Source: Diphasiastrum complanatum
Taxonomy: Eukaryota; Streptophyta; Lycopodiopsida; Lycopodiales; Lycopodiaceae
Direction of reading: 5' to 3'
DNA: 64,000 nt
Assembly (NCBI GenBank): GCA_029204225.1
Contig: CM055111.1
Location: 22,711,355-22,775,354, forward strand
The position numbers and the translations under genes are program-made. Under the pieces are notes generated by a model that saw nothing but the letters and a program-made list of their open reading frames with translations, was not told the origin of the DNA and did not search any database. Shown here one piece after another: positions 40,082 to 54,600 of this stretch. Positions within the stretch are counted from its first letter, which is position 1, and each line of letters starts with the position of its first letter.

Positions 40082-40321
40082 ATGGGCAACTCTAACGTAA
40101 GCGCAGGTTCTTCGGACAGGGCCAGTGGAGATCCAGAGCAGCGCCTTCAAGGGGTGCGGGATGCGCATTCCTCACATCCATATCAGCAAGGCAGCAGTGT
40201 TTATCGGCAGCAGCAGCATCAGCAGGGTAGATTGAGTCACGCGGGTTCTTCAGAGTCGATGGGCCATTTGTCGGACAGCCCTGGAAGCTCGGCACGTTCT
40301 CCTCTCATGTTCACACCCCAG
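40082..40321 (+). CDS. KINB: SnRK1 beta, exon 1
   Basis: Encodes residues 1-80 (myristoylation start, polar Ser/Gln-rich arm, ending SPLMFTPQ). Donor CAG|GTAGGT at 40322, phase 0. Confidence 0.9.
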
Positions 40322-43300
40322 GTAGGTGGCAGACAAGCTCACTTGGCAATGGAATCACCAGTTCATTTTTGTCATAGAGTTATTTGTTAATCAAATACCA
40401 GGTTTCATCTTCTCAGAAGCGCATTCGATCTAATTCAATTATGCTAGGTCAATGGTTTGCAATGTGTATTATGGCTGGTAAGCTAGAGAATCTATGGCAA
40501 AACTATGCTATTAGTTGCAATTGTGTTATTTTATAGATAGTTCCAAATTTCGCAATTGGAATCAAATTTTTCAAACACGTTTTCTTCTCAAAAAGACTCA
40601 AAATTTCCATTTGCTTTTAAGAACTAGAAAAGCCTGGTTTTTTCTGAATCTTTTTGAAGTAGGTCAATTTGACTAGAAAAAAAAAATCTGAATTAATTTG
40701 AATGCCTATTAACCAGGTTTTTTTTCAAAACCTTTCGCAGTAGGTCAATCTGACTGAAGAAAAATCTGAATCAATTCAAATCCCTATGCTTTGGTTGGAC
40801 GTCAACGGGTAGTGAAATTGTCTTCCTCCATTATCACATCATGGAGTTAATTCTATAAATACTTGTGGTTTTGAACATCCCCCTTGAGGTGTCCCAAGCT
40901 TTTTCACAAAAGTATCTCTGACTATGAGGAATCAACCCATCCTGCATTGACAAGGAGATATTTAGTGTGCATTCAATTTTCTCAGGTCAATAGCTTTTTG
41001 TTTATTGCTGCTGTAGGTCTGGTTTCTTGCCCAGTAGCCTTATCCCATGGATACTTTGGAACTGGGACATTTGTCAATATAATTGCTATGTGTGATAATT
41101 GCTCCCATCCAATGTTTTGTATTAGTCTAGAGTGACCATCAAATTTTGGAAAGCAGTAACCCTTTTTCTAATGTCAAAAACTTGGTGTTTGTGCTATCAT
41201 TCCGACCTGTCAAAGGTTTTCATGTGATTGCACCAACCTTTAGTGATTGTTGCAATTGCTATTTTATGTTCTCATTGTTCTTTTGCAAAACGCCCAACCT
41301 TTCTCACCTCATTGTAGATTCATGGACCTTCCATTATTTATAACTATTGTTGCTGTACAATGTTTCATGCCTCTTCAGAGTCAGCCTTTGCAAAATTGGA
41401 AGAATCGACTCTTAAGGTGGTTCAGATTTGGGGCCTCCTAAAAAGAATTGGAGAATTGAATTTAGGGTTAAAAGTAGTTCAAATTTTGCTCTTAATCACA
41501 GGAAAGTTGAATGTAGATAGATCATGCACTCTTCAGTTCACAAATCCCTAATTTAAAGTCAATTCAACTATCTAGATTGAAATCGAATGGGATTCAGGAT
41601 GACATAGGTATTGATTTTTCATGAATTGCCATAGAACTTATATCAAATTCAAATTGAAATTGTAGTTCAAATTTCAGTTAATTGGAGAATCAAAAAACCA
41701 TGTTGCTGCATGACCTCTTTGCCGTTATGTTGGTTCTTTGTAGTTGCTGCCTCCACCAAATCTATTGTAGTTTACTTTGCAAGATGGTCATTATCTTTCT
41801 TGTGATGCATCTCTTGCTCAACTGCATTCTAGGTGCAAGGATTGTACTTTCTCAAGCTCTTAGACATCATCAATATAAAGTAATTGGAAATGAGTATATC
41901 ACCAAGCTTGCAACCAATACCGCCAACTTGGTTGATGGCTTTCTCAAGCTCATCAATATACAAGCCAAAGAGTGTGGGGGAGAGGGAACAATCTTGCTTC
42001 ACTCCAATAGTACTCTAACTCTCTCAGAGAGACCCTCCTCCAATCTGAAGCATCTTCAGACCTGCTCATATAGTGCCATGATGGCCAATATGGTATCGGT
42101 GGAAAAATCAGGATCTCCTCGATGCATGCTCAAGGCAAAGGGCCTACCTCACAAGTTTTGGGCTGAAGCGGTTATAACGGCGGCTTACATTAGTAATCGG
42201 TGTCCTACTTAAGCCTTGAAGGTATTAACTCCTTATGAAGTTTGGTATGGTAAGAAGCCTACTGTTTCTCACTTACGCATCTTTGGTTGCACGGCTTATG
42301 CTTTCATTCCCGATAAGTTAAGAACCAAGCTTGATGATAAAGGAGTTAAATGCATATTTGTTGGCTATAGTAGTGAAAGCAAGGGCTATGGGTTGTTCAA
42401 TATGGATACTAATAAAATCATAGTGAGTTGTGATGTTCTTTTTGATGAAAAGACCTATGATGTTGCACCCACTCATGTCATGAAAGGGGACTTCCCCCAT
42501 GATGTATATGTTGAAATATTTCTAGATCTGGTTTTGCCATCTAATTATGAAGAGAAAGGACTGCCATCAACTTCTAGTGGACAGCCCACTACTTCTTCAA
42601 TTTTGCAGCCCATAGTTCATCAAGAAGAACCTATTTATGGTAAAGCGCAGCCTGTTGAAGACATTGGACAGCACCAAGTTCGGAAAACATTGGACAGCAA
42701 GGTCCAAATTCGGAACACTTTGGACAACAAAGTGTTGGCAAAGGTAAAGCTGTTGGACAGCCCAAACCAGTCCCTAAATGGTTGTTGCAGACTTTGCAGG
42801 ACAGCAAAGTGGATCATTTCTATGAAGGGAAGTCAATAGAATTTGCTGATTTTTCTGATTTTGTTCTTATTTCTATTGAGGATGGTGTAGTAGAGCCTGT
42901 TTTTTATGAGCAGGCCAGAGGAGTAAAATGTTGGGAGGATGCGATGCAAGAGGAGTACAACTCACTCATGAAGAACCACACTTGGGTTCTTGTTGATCTT
43001 CCACATGGGGCTAGAATCTTCATCTCTCAACAACGATACATTGAGCAAATGTTAAAGCAATCTTCTTTTTTCAAGTCACCGCAAGTTGATGCATGCGATG
43101 GATGCATTAGTGAAAAGTTTCATGCGAAACCTTTTCAGTTTGATGTTTTAGCAAAGGTTGAAAAATTCGAGCACTCTTTGGAACCTTTTTGTACTAATCG
43201 AGGAGGGAGTCAACATGTGTCAATCAGTACTTTTGTTCAAAGTGTTAAGAGTGAGCATTTGTTTGGAGAGAATTTTTCATTATTTGAAGAATCTTCTATG

Positions 43301-45587
43301 TCATCCCATGCCTCTTCGAGGGACAGCTTTGATGACGCCATCATTGATGCATCTCTTGATAGTTTGCCAAATTTTTATGATGAAGATGTTGGACAGCAGG
43401 TTCAGTCATCTTCTTTTGGTCATTTACAGCCCATTTTACATCATGAGCAGTCCATTATGCTTCAGGAACAGCTTGCGGAAGATTATGGACAACACATGAA
43501 AGTCGCCAAATCTTCTTTATCTTTTGATGTTCATCTTCGATTGACGTTTCGTGCATATACAATCATGTAAAATTTGATTTCAATAATCTTCATGTGTTGA
43601 TTGCATCCACTCCAAGTATTTAGCCAAGCTCCAAATTTTGGCTCACTCCATCTTTTCACATCCACAACTGTACTGCTATAAAGAGTGCTTCAAGGACGCT
43701 AAGATCATCTAATGTCATAATCAACTTTGGACTGTCCATTATAATTGTTTCTTCCTTGTTGATTAGCTGCGGGCGGGCATTTCTCTTATTGTCAATGTAG
43801 TCACCAAATCTTCATAAGAGGTAGATAGACCATTAAGTGTAAGGCTCACCATGTCGACCAACACCTTCAATGAACCTGTGGACCGCAATTGATTGGTAAT
43901 GAATTTCCCTGATCTGTCATTGTCTAGCCATCCATCATCTTCATATCATGAAAGTTTCGCTTTAGTCGGCTTTGAACATGCTTTGAATCGTTCCCATGCT
44001 TGAGTTGGCAAGGTTGTGGCACTAATTTGTGGTATCAAGTTATCGTATACTGACATGTTCATAAAGCTCACTTCTCAAATTGTAAATGCTTCTCAGTGGC
44101 TTGATTATACTCATCATTATTGGGTCTTCTTGACTGGTTACCAAGCCCCACAAATCCAGCATCACCAATATGTTTTTAATTTTGTATTTCTATACTCGGA
44201 AATTTTTACTGTCTAATTTGCGAGCCCCTTGGTAGCATAAACCCATCCATCTTCATTCCTATCTTAATTGATGATAATTGGTATCAGCTTGTAAGTGGAG
44301 GAGAGGACATTGGTTGTCACTGCAGCTGTGCCAAATCATCGTTAATCAACTAAAATGGCTGGCTGTTTGAACTTTCACAGGTTCAAGTTCTGGTTGATTG
44401 TGCATAAATTGGTCCAACAGTGTCCGACTTAAACGATATTCAGTTCTCTGTATAGCTTAGGTAGTCACTCATAAAATGGTGAAAAAAGAAACTGAAAATA
44501 ATTGTTTTTTGATGGCCTGAATTTGCTCTGTTTTCTGTATTCTACACTTTTCACACAGTGGGCAAGCACTTAAATTAAAGTCACTTTGAGTTAGGGCTGT
44601 CCTTTAAATCTTGACCTGACTTTGAAAAATATAGGTCACATCCTATAAATAGGCCAAAGCTTCACATAAGGGTTTGGCCAATTTTGATTGAAAGGTTGAA
44701 GTCTGTCTTGAAGTAGCGGACCATCTCAGAAGGGCAGAAGTGCAATGCTTCATATTGACTTGCAGTCTCCCTTCAGTGCACTCCCATTCTTCATTAAAAG
44801 ATTACAATTGGTAAATTGGAATTCAAGGCACCATCAAAATTTCACCTTGAAGTTTGCGATCTTCAAAGCATTGTATTGATAGATGGCAACCTTTCACAGG
44901 CTTCAATTTCAATTTTCAATATCACTTCAACTAAACACAAAGTACTACCTTCTCCAGCACATCCAGGGTAAAAGACAGCTAAATTTTGAAAAATACCTCT
45001 AACAAGAGGTCTTTCCACAGCTCATCTACAAATTGTACTCTCCTTTGGAGTCGTCGCTTAACAATGTGGGCTCTTCACAGCTCGGTTTTATGTGCCCTTG
45101 CTGGCAAATTGCCCTTCACACCTTGATCTCCAACACTGTATGCTTCAATGGGGTGCCATTTGCTCTTCTTCATGCCAGATCGCTTCTCATGTTTCAACAC
45201 AAAATGAGGACTCCTTTCTGTTCCTCCAAACTTCATGGTTGCCCTTAGGTGATTTCTTCACGTGGGCTCCTCCATGGCCGTCTACTGCTCCTCTTTTCCC
45301 TTATGCATTCGATTCTTCACAAATTTCATGTCAAGTTTTGCGAGCCTTTTATGGCTTTTCTCTTCATGTTCAATTCCTCTCTTCTCTTCTTCGATGCAGT
45401 GGCTCCCTCTCACAATCCGGATCTTGATCCTATCCTCTACAAGAATGATTGTCACATCTCTATTTCCAAATTTCAGATATCTCTTCACCCTGCCATCAAC
45501 ATGGCTCTGATACCAATTCGTAGAATTGATGTCATCAAGTATTCAATGTGCTCCAACATTCATCATTTATATACAAGAGAAACATTC

Positions 45588-45656
<69 letters not shown>

Positions 45657-48600
45657 AGTACATACCATTGTTGCAGTGAATCGCGATTCGCTCGGTTGCA
45701 TGATTCGCACATGAGAATCACTGTTGTCTATCAAATTTTTGTTGAGTGAAAACAGAATCCGTGCCCATTTGGCCGTGTGCGTGAAAGAGAGATAGAGACG
45801 AGGGATTGTGGCTATTGAAGATTTGGCGAGCATTTACTCAACCTGAAAATTTGTGTAGATTCTTAGTAGAAGCTCCTTAGGCTAGAGATAGGCCATGAAC
45901 TGGACCACATCATACCTGAAACTGCTGGTAACCTACATACATGTATTGCCCTTAGGGCTTCAATACGATACCCATATTGCCCATGGACCTATTTCTTCAA
46001 CAATCACAGTTTTCAGCCAATTCAAATCCAGCATACAGCTATATATCTAACCTGAACTGGACCACATTGTACCTAAAACTACTGGCAACCTTCATGAATG
46101 TACTGCTCTCACTAAGAGCTTCAATCTGATACCCATATTGCCCAGCCAAAAAAAAAACTATTCTCAAAACCCTCAGTTAAGAAGTCTTAATTTGACAAAA
46201 ACTAGCCTTAACAAAATAAAATGGGCCAAGGTCCCTTGGATCCAAGTTACATAAAATATTACTGTGTGAAGCATAAACTTGGCCTTTGGTTCAACAAGAA
46301 AATCAAGGAACTGGTGTTTCAATGTGGCCATTAAAGGTAGCGTGTAATGCATTGCAAAGTTTTTGGGAACCCTTAATGATCCCGAAGAAGCGAAGCATGT
46401 GCGTTTGTAAGAACCTTGAGACTATCAACACAGTTAGAAGGAAGGCATGAGTGATGAGAACGATATAACAATTTCTCACACATAAAATAAAAAGATATGG
46501 TCGATGAACCATTAAGTAGTAACTGATATATGGCTGAAAACTCAGGACAATCTCAGTATAATAGGGGAAACATTGTTGACCACGCTGATGATGTTGTCAA
46601 AATTGTAACTATCTATAAATGGCCAGGTGTCATGATAAAACATCAATAACATGGTTAGCTTTGTTGGGTCTATAATGGATTTTACAGGTGTAAGTTTGAT
46701 TAAGTGAGACCCAACATTGCCGGCATTATGGCCTACCTCATAGGCAAAGTTGATCCAAGAAGTATCAGAAAGATTGATGATCAGTGACCAAATCAAGAGG
46801 TACCTGCATCTATGGAGGGAAAAAATAGCTACCAACATTTCTCTGTGATGAATGTGTTTCAACATTGCAGCTTATAATACACCTTAGATTTAACCAGAAT
46901 CAATGGACCACAAATCAGACATGTAAAGCCCACTTTCTGTTTTTTTTCTGCTTTCAGATGCATGCAATGTTTGTAAATTTTGTTGGGTATACTTGACATG
47001 TGTAGAGGAGCATAGAATTCGCCTCTTTTTAATTTCATATTTAAACATTGGCTGTACAGATCCCAATGGCACCAATTCAGAAAGCAAATGAATTTTCAAA
47101 TGGCCCGTTTCATACTGGAGTCTACGACTCACAGACATACAATGATCAGGGTGATGAGAAAGGCATTCCAACAATGATTGTTTGGAGCCATGGTGGTATT
47201 GAGGTGTCCGTGGAAGGTTCATGGGATAATTGGAGAACAAGGTTCTCTCTCCCCCTCTCTTTCTGACTGACTCACTCACTCACGTTGTATGCTCCCATGG
47301 AATGAAACTCACTTATGCACCTTTGGGTACCCAAAAGACATTAATAAATCTTCCTTTCTTTCTTTCTTTCTTTCTCTCTCTAAAGAGCGACGCATTTCTC
47401 TTGCATTATAGACATGACAATTGAACATTACATTTGTCTTAATATGATCGACTATTTGCTAACTTTTTGAAAGCTTTGTAGCTAGTGCAGACACAAAAAG
47501 TTTAGCTTTTATGTCTGTTGAAGGGTGACACTCAATGATAATCTGTTCCACAAAGTCCATGAAATTTTCAGTAAGAATAGTGGGAATGGCTGAATATAGT
47601 GGTCAATCTAATCAAGGATTTATTAAAACCTAAATACGTCAATGTGTAATCATAAACTTGCACTATTGCGCTTGTGATGTATAGTTTTAGACATGTTGTT
47701 GGATATTTATTTATTTGGGACCCTTAGTTACATGATTCCATTTATTATTTGTTGGGCTTTTGGATTCCTGATTTAGCTAGGTGCTTTTCATTGAGTCTTA
47801 TCCATTGGTAGGGTGTAAATTGTGTAGTTGTTTGTGCCAGTGGGATGCAAGCGCTTGTTCTATTCGATACTTCCAAAGAAGGATCCCTTAAGGGTCCTCA
47901 TGTCATTATAAGTGGAGTAACTCTATGGCTTTCTACCGTGTTGGTGTTCATATTTGCGTTAGTGGTTAGTCATCGCTTTATAGATTCTTAGATATGGCGA
48001 TCGTTATTCTATTTTTAGGAGTATTGGTTGCTTTTCATATATAGTACCTTTTGGAGCAATGTTTTACTGAAACACATTAATGAAACTTTGTTTTTCAAGT
48101 CCATTTGAAGTGGACCGTTTGAAACAGATTTCAAAATTTAAGGGGGGGAAAAAAAAACCTCCTAATGTGTGAAAAAGTTTGGCATACAAAACTTAAGTTA
48201 GAACTTGGTAGGGAATAGTAGAATTGTGAATACCTTGTACATGTGTATTGTGTGATTATCTATCTCATTGGGTCCCTAGTCATCTAAGTGTGTCGATTAC
48301 CAATCATGTATATTGTCATTGTGTCACAAGCCAGTCTCTCCAAGCTCGTGAATCCTAGAAGCCGATGTGTAGAACGAACCTCCCAACCATAGGCACCCCC
48401 TCCTTGAGTCCTTCTACCTGCTATTCCCGTCAACTGGCACATGGTATCCACTTGTGGGTGATTAGTCCACTTGGCATGCCTAGCTCTTGTGACCTGTGAA
48501 TATTGAGTGACTCATAGGGTACCACCCCCGTGCCCTGCCAAAGACCTGTGACCCTCTTGGTCACCCCGACTACTTGCCGGCTAGCATCTCGTCACTGACG

Positions 48601-51600
48601 GCTAGGGTCCTGACGGTCAAGACACACCACATCTCTGACAACTTGTCAAGCGGCCACACCGGATCACTGCTCGTGACGCATCGGTCCCAACTTGGGACAG
48701 ATGTCCTCCTCGGTCACCGGCCCTTGCCAATACTTGGCCTCAGGCCCTCTGGTGACCGGCCGTGCCAAGGTCATGATAGAGTTGTAATTGGACTCTAACA
48801 ATCCTTCCCTCCTCTACAAGTCATCGGTCCTTGATGACAAACTCTGGGTAAGACTTCTACAACGCCTGTTGCGTCTCCTAGGTAGCATTTGACAACGGAT
48901 GCCCTTTCCAGGTTACTAGATACTCTTGAAGGAGACGATTCCGCAATCGTCGCTCCCTTCGATCTAGGATTCTGTCTGGCCCATAACCTGTTGTGTCTTT
49001 CTCCTCAAGAGACACTAGACCTTCCACCAGGCTATCGCCATCGTTGTCTCTTATCATTGTACGCGAACTCCAATAGCGGTAAATGCTTTACCCAGTCTGT
49101 TTGCGTACTACTCACGTATGCCCTAAGCATATCTTCCAAGATCTGATTCACTCACTCTGTCTGACCATCCGTCTGAGGATGCTCAGAGCTACTCATCCGC
49201 AACCACACACGCTGACAATGCGGGTCCTTTTCTTGAGCCTTCTTAATCTCCTCCATGACACCACTGTCAACCACAGTAAAGCTCATGTGATGCAGTATAG
49301 GAGATAGTGCATCGGCGACCACATTTTCCTTCCCTCTTCGGAAGTGAATTTCCAAATGAAATTCCTGCATCAGCTCGGCCCACTGAGCTTGGCGGCCCTT
49401 CAAATCTGGCTGAGTGCAAAAATACCTTAAAGTATGATGATCTGTGTACACATAAAACTCGACGCCATATAAATAATGTCTCCACACCTTGAGCGCATGT
49501 ATAATCGCATACAGCTCTTGCTCGTGTGTAGGATATCTCTGTTGAGCAAGTGTCAACTTCTTACTCTCAAAGGCTACTGGTCTACCCTCTTGGCTCAACA
49601 CTGCACCTACGGCAATGCCACTTGCATCCGTCTCTAGGTCAAAATTTTTTTGGGTATCCACAATCTTGAGAACTGGAGCCGTGGCCACAGACTCCTTCAA
49701 GTTCTCAAAATGTTGCTGAGCTTTAGCATCCCATCGAACCACAGTGTTGTTTTTCCTTAACTGGTCCTTCAAAGGAGCAGCTATCCAGGAATAATTCCTA
49801 ACAAACCGCCGGTAGAACTTACAAAAGCCTAAGAAAAACTGTAATTGGCGTATATCGGCAGGCCTCGGCCACTTCTTAACCACAGCCACCTTGGCTGGGT
49901 CAACCAAAATACCCTCAACTGTCACTACGTGACCCAAATACTCGACACGAGTCTTACACAACTCTGTCTACAGAAGCTTGTAACTTGCCCAAAACGGTCT
50001 TGAGATGAATCTCATGCTTCTCAACCGCTTTACTAAAAACCAATATATCGTCAATAAAATTGATGACAAACTTGCCCATATAGTCTCGCAAGACATCGTT
50101 CATGAGCATCATGAACGTGGCTGGGGCATTGGTTAACCCAAATGGCATAACCAAAAATTCATAATGACAGAAACGGGTTCGGAAGGTCGTCTTCATCTCG
50201 AATCCGTATTTGATGGTATCCACTTTTGAGATCTATCTTACTGAAAATGGTTGCACCTTGCAACGCATCCAGTGGATCATCAATCCTGGGCATCTGATAT
50301 TGTGCTTTACAATGATCTTATTCAATCCCCTGTAATCTACACACATCCGGAAACTACCATCCTTTTTCTTAACAAGTAAAATAGGAGAGGCGAAAGGTGA
50401 ATAACTTGGACGGATGTACCCCAGCTTGAGATACTCCTCCAACATCTTTCTGACTTCCTCTTCCTCATTTAGGCTCATCCTATAAGGAGGCCTACATACC
50501 GGACTTGCCCCTGGAACGAGCTTAATACGATGATCAACGTTCCGACTAGGCGGCAATCCCTCTGGCATATTACTAATTAGCATGTGTTTAAATTGCGTGT
50601 AGATGGGCTTCTCCAACTCACTTGTTGGGTCACATCTAGGCTGTAATGCAAATACATGTGCACTAGGGGATGCAAAAGTAAATGAAGCTTCTTGTGGTTT
50701 ATAAGTGAGTGTGCTTATCTGATTATTACCAACATAAGAATCAAAACTGGAATCAGCATTCACATAACACAGTTACAAATACTGAATCTCCATTCTCTTT
50801 ATTTGCATATAGGTAACAAGAGGACCCTCAACAGATGGTCTCTCCCCCTTTAAGACATGAGACATACCCTCATGCCCGAACTTATACACATGTGACTTAA
50901 AATCTATAGCGGGCTGCTTACTTGCATGCCACCGCTTACCAAGTACAATATCAAACTTAGCTAGTTTAGTAATTTCAAAATCTAACTTCTCGGTATACGT
51001 CTGAATAGACAAAGGCGCCCGAGAGATTCTTTCATCCCAAACCTCTGTTCCCTTACCATCTGGCATCTCAACAGTATACTGGTAATCAGATGGAACAATA
51101 GCCAAGTGAAATTTCCTCTCGCACGTCATGACCTTCCAGTTTTCCCCTCATGCGTATCAGTTCACTATCTGGAAACTGATAAGCTTCCCGCGCGTTGGTG
51201 GATAAGTAACAAACTGGTGCCTCTGGAACAAGCTTCCGCACCGAAATAGTCATGACACGACGAGTGTCCTCATCATCACTTACCAACAAGTCATCCAAAA
51301 TTTTCTCATCCTTGTCCTCATCTTGACGTTGCATAGTATGGAGCTTCTTGCCCGTACGTCGAGGACAATCTTTGAAAAGATGCTTGCCAAGACAGAAAAA
51401 GCATAATCAGTCTTTCTTGGCCTTTTCCTTTTGCTCAGGATTGAGGGGAGACTTGTCGTAAGCACGACGAGCCATAGGAGATCTCGCCTTGCGCTTCAAA
51501 GTCTGCTGCATCTGGATAGGATCCTTCTGTGAAAAGCCTTTCTGACCATCTTGGCCAGACTTTCGCAAACCCTTCTTCTGAGGCCAGCTTGGCACTCCAG

Positions 51601-54600
51601 ATTCAGCCTTGGTGCGCACATTACCTTCAAAGTTGAGAGCTGTAGCAACTGCCTCTTCTAAGGTCTTGCACCCTTCATTAAGCACTGAAGGCCTCAACTC
51701 TTCACGAAGGCCAAATGTGAACTTGTGGACTACCAACCACTCGGGAATCTCTTCCGGAATCTTGATAAGTGTCTCACGATACCTATCAGCATATTCCTGC
51801 ACCATGTACCGCCTCTGACAATGCAAAAGCCAAGCATTCGTCGCACGCACATGCTCATGTGGAGGAATAAACTGAGCTCTGAAAGCTCACTTAAACTCAA
51901 GCCAGGTGGATGGAGCCTGATTAGACTTCAACAACTTGCGCCACCACCTGTCAGCAAAATTAGTGAAATGGTAAGCAACTTTGCGGACCCGCCAACCCTC
52001 ATCAGTTGGGGACCGTTTCAAATCAAAATACTCTTCTCACTTATGCAACCACTGATCTACGATATTAGTATTGCGTTGGGGAGTGTTTCCAGCGAAACGG
52101 GTAGGTTTAATATCTTTGTCTTCTGGATAGAGTGGAGGTAACATAGGACAAACAACAGAAGATGGATAAGGTGGAGCATATTGCGAGGAAGACGCATAAC
52201 CACCAGCTACCATCATTGCTCGAATCTCTGCGACGGTCCTTTCCACACTATCCATGCGAGCTTGCACAGAAGGGGAGAAAGAGCAACGGGTGGACTGAGC
52301 GGAATATCAACTCTATCATCTTCCATTATGAAACAAAAACAGAGACAACACGAAATCAAGCTAGAAATGCACTTATTGAAACACAGTCAGGAAAAGGAAA
52401 TGTTCAGCCTATTGACAATTTAGAGCTGAAAGAGACAAAAGGCAACTGGAAAGTAACAAAGCCAAGGACATGTAGTACTTCCCTTGCATCCCTGGTACAA
52501 AAGTCGGTAAATAACTTATTTTGGGCACCAAATCGGCTTGAAAGTCAAAAAAACAGGAAAAAAGCAGGCTGTTTGACGTCAAATTTCTTCCAAACGGCAA
52601 AAGCTTTTCACGAACGGTCAATTAGCAGTAGGTCGCCCTCCTACTAGGCCCAATCTGAAACTTTAATAGTAGAAATCGGAGATAAATCGGAGAAGTTATG
52701 TCCAATCCAAAAATCTGACCTGTTTTTGCTTGGAAACTGACTTTTTAGTGAAACAGAGGCAAATTTGCTCCAAAACTGGCGTATGATGGCTCTATAGGAT
52801 CGCTATGGATACTAGAAACATGCTTCCAAAAGCTGATCAAGATCTGAGAAGGCTCCGGAAAGTTATGAGCGAAAATCCTTCTTAAATGCGCTGGAGTTGT
52901 AGGAACTTATTTGGCATATACCATAGCAAAGTTCGAGGCATATCCTAATCAATGCCAATAATGTTTTCCAGAGGCCTCTTCCTTATTTTTTTTGTCCCTC
53001 TACAACTTGGAATAACATTGGCCCTAGGACGTGTTGCAAGTTCTACATGGGGCCTTAGCCTTTCACTCTTTTGTATCTTTCAGAGCATTTCATTTTTATA
53101 TGACACTTGGGTTTATATTAAGTGTATGGCTTTCCAGTTTCAAGTTGTTCCAAGTACCCATGAACCTTGGCTTTATAGTTTCCACCGCCGTTGTTTGAAA
53201 TGAATGAATCGTTCGGAGCTAGTTCGGAGGGGAAAATAAAAAGACCCATTTTGTTGTTGATTACCAGTTTAAATATTTTATTGTGATTTGTATTTCAATT
53301 ATTTTAATTTGTGTTTGAAGTTTTATCTCTTTTGGTCTGCTAATGATTCATGAAGTTGGAAGTTGAGAGAGGCTATGTAGTCACTAGTTACTAGTATGAT
53401 GTATCTGCTATCATCATTCATGTTTTGTTCAATTGCGTAAGTTTTTTCTCACAGCTCAAATTGCTCGATGTTACTAGAGGTAACCAGAATACCAATCTTG
53501 ACTCTCAAATTTCAATGCACAAACATGTAGACTGATCAATGCACGTGTCATGAACACAATAGCTACTAGTAGTAGTGTTAGGGACCCAACTCCCTTGGGT
53601 CCCAAACCCAGACTTGAGACTGGACGATGACTGGGCCTACAGACTTGACCGGTGACTCGTGAACCTGCATGGTTGCCACGTGTCATAATCTAGGTGTGCA
53701 CATGGCTTGGAGTCTCTCTCCTTGGAGGTATACAAGGGGAGGAGGACTCATTTGCCATCCATTCTGTCTACCTAGGAGGAGGTGGATGGAGAGCGTGTGC
53801 ACGGCCAGGATGTTTGCTAGCGTGAGGTAGGAGATGGCTGAGAGCCTAGGCGGTGGTATGGGACGCCATCTAGGAGGGAGGTCGGATCCAGCTTGATACG
53901 GTCACAGGCCAGGGCACGGTGGGTGGACCCGGATTAGGTCCTACGGTGGGGTGGAACGTGAATCGTTCGGTCCGGCACCTGGAGGTTTGCAGTAACTAGG
54001 ATTGTAACATATGGTATCAGAGCCACTGCATGCTGAAAGCAGGTGCATTGATCCGTAGAGTTTCTCTTGTAAGTTTCGGTGCTTCCGACGGATTTCAAAA
54101 CGGATTTAAAATGCATTTTTTATGCATCTTTTAAGGTTCTTTCCGCTGTTTTTTTTCAAAATGTTGAAAAAAAAAACTTTAGGGAAAATAGTTGTGGGGG
54201 CCCATGGAAGCCCTGCCATGTGGCACTGTCCAGGAAAGGACAGGTGGCGGTCCTTCCTACCCTTCTTCCACTCAGATTCAGGTACAAATCTGCTGCGATG
54301 GGCCCTCCTCAGCGTGATAAAAACTTGAAAGTTCTGATCGCTGCCTGACCAACGATGGTCCTCTGGAAACTGAGTGAAAACTGCCACGTGGCACTGTTTG
54401 GGCCCGGACAGGTGTCTATAGGCAGCGTTTTCCTATTCCGCTCCCTTTTGAATCCTTGGCTAGTGAAATCGGGACCCTCCCTGCTCACATGAAACGTTTT
54501 CTCCAGATCTGTCCCTGTTTATCAGCGACGGACAATCTGAAGTAAAGCAAGAAAAAGTGAAGGGGGAGGGGTCTGTAGGCCACTTGGCAGGTTGCCAAGA

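Noticed and set aside
39860-40295. Minus-strand frames opposite SnRK1 beta exon 1
   Set aside because: Shadows of the real exon and GA-rich leader.
45249-45749. Plus-strand frame ending in an Arg-Glu run
   Set aside because: Reads through a primer-binding site and a GA array; antisense to a retroelement leader.
52162-52647. Plus-strand 161-aa frame
   Set aside because: Antisense to the chromovirus gag start and leader; no motif.
54106-54387. Small frames on both strands in the gypsy leader
   Set aside because: The leader is non-coding and its inverted partner at 58705-59560 does not keep these frames.
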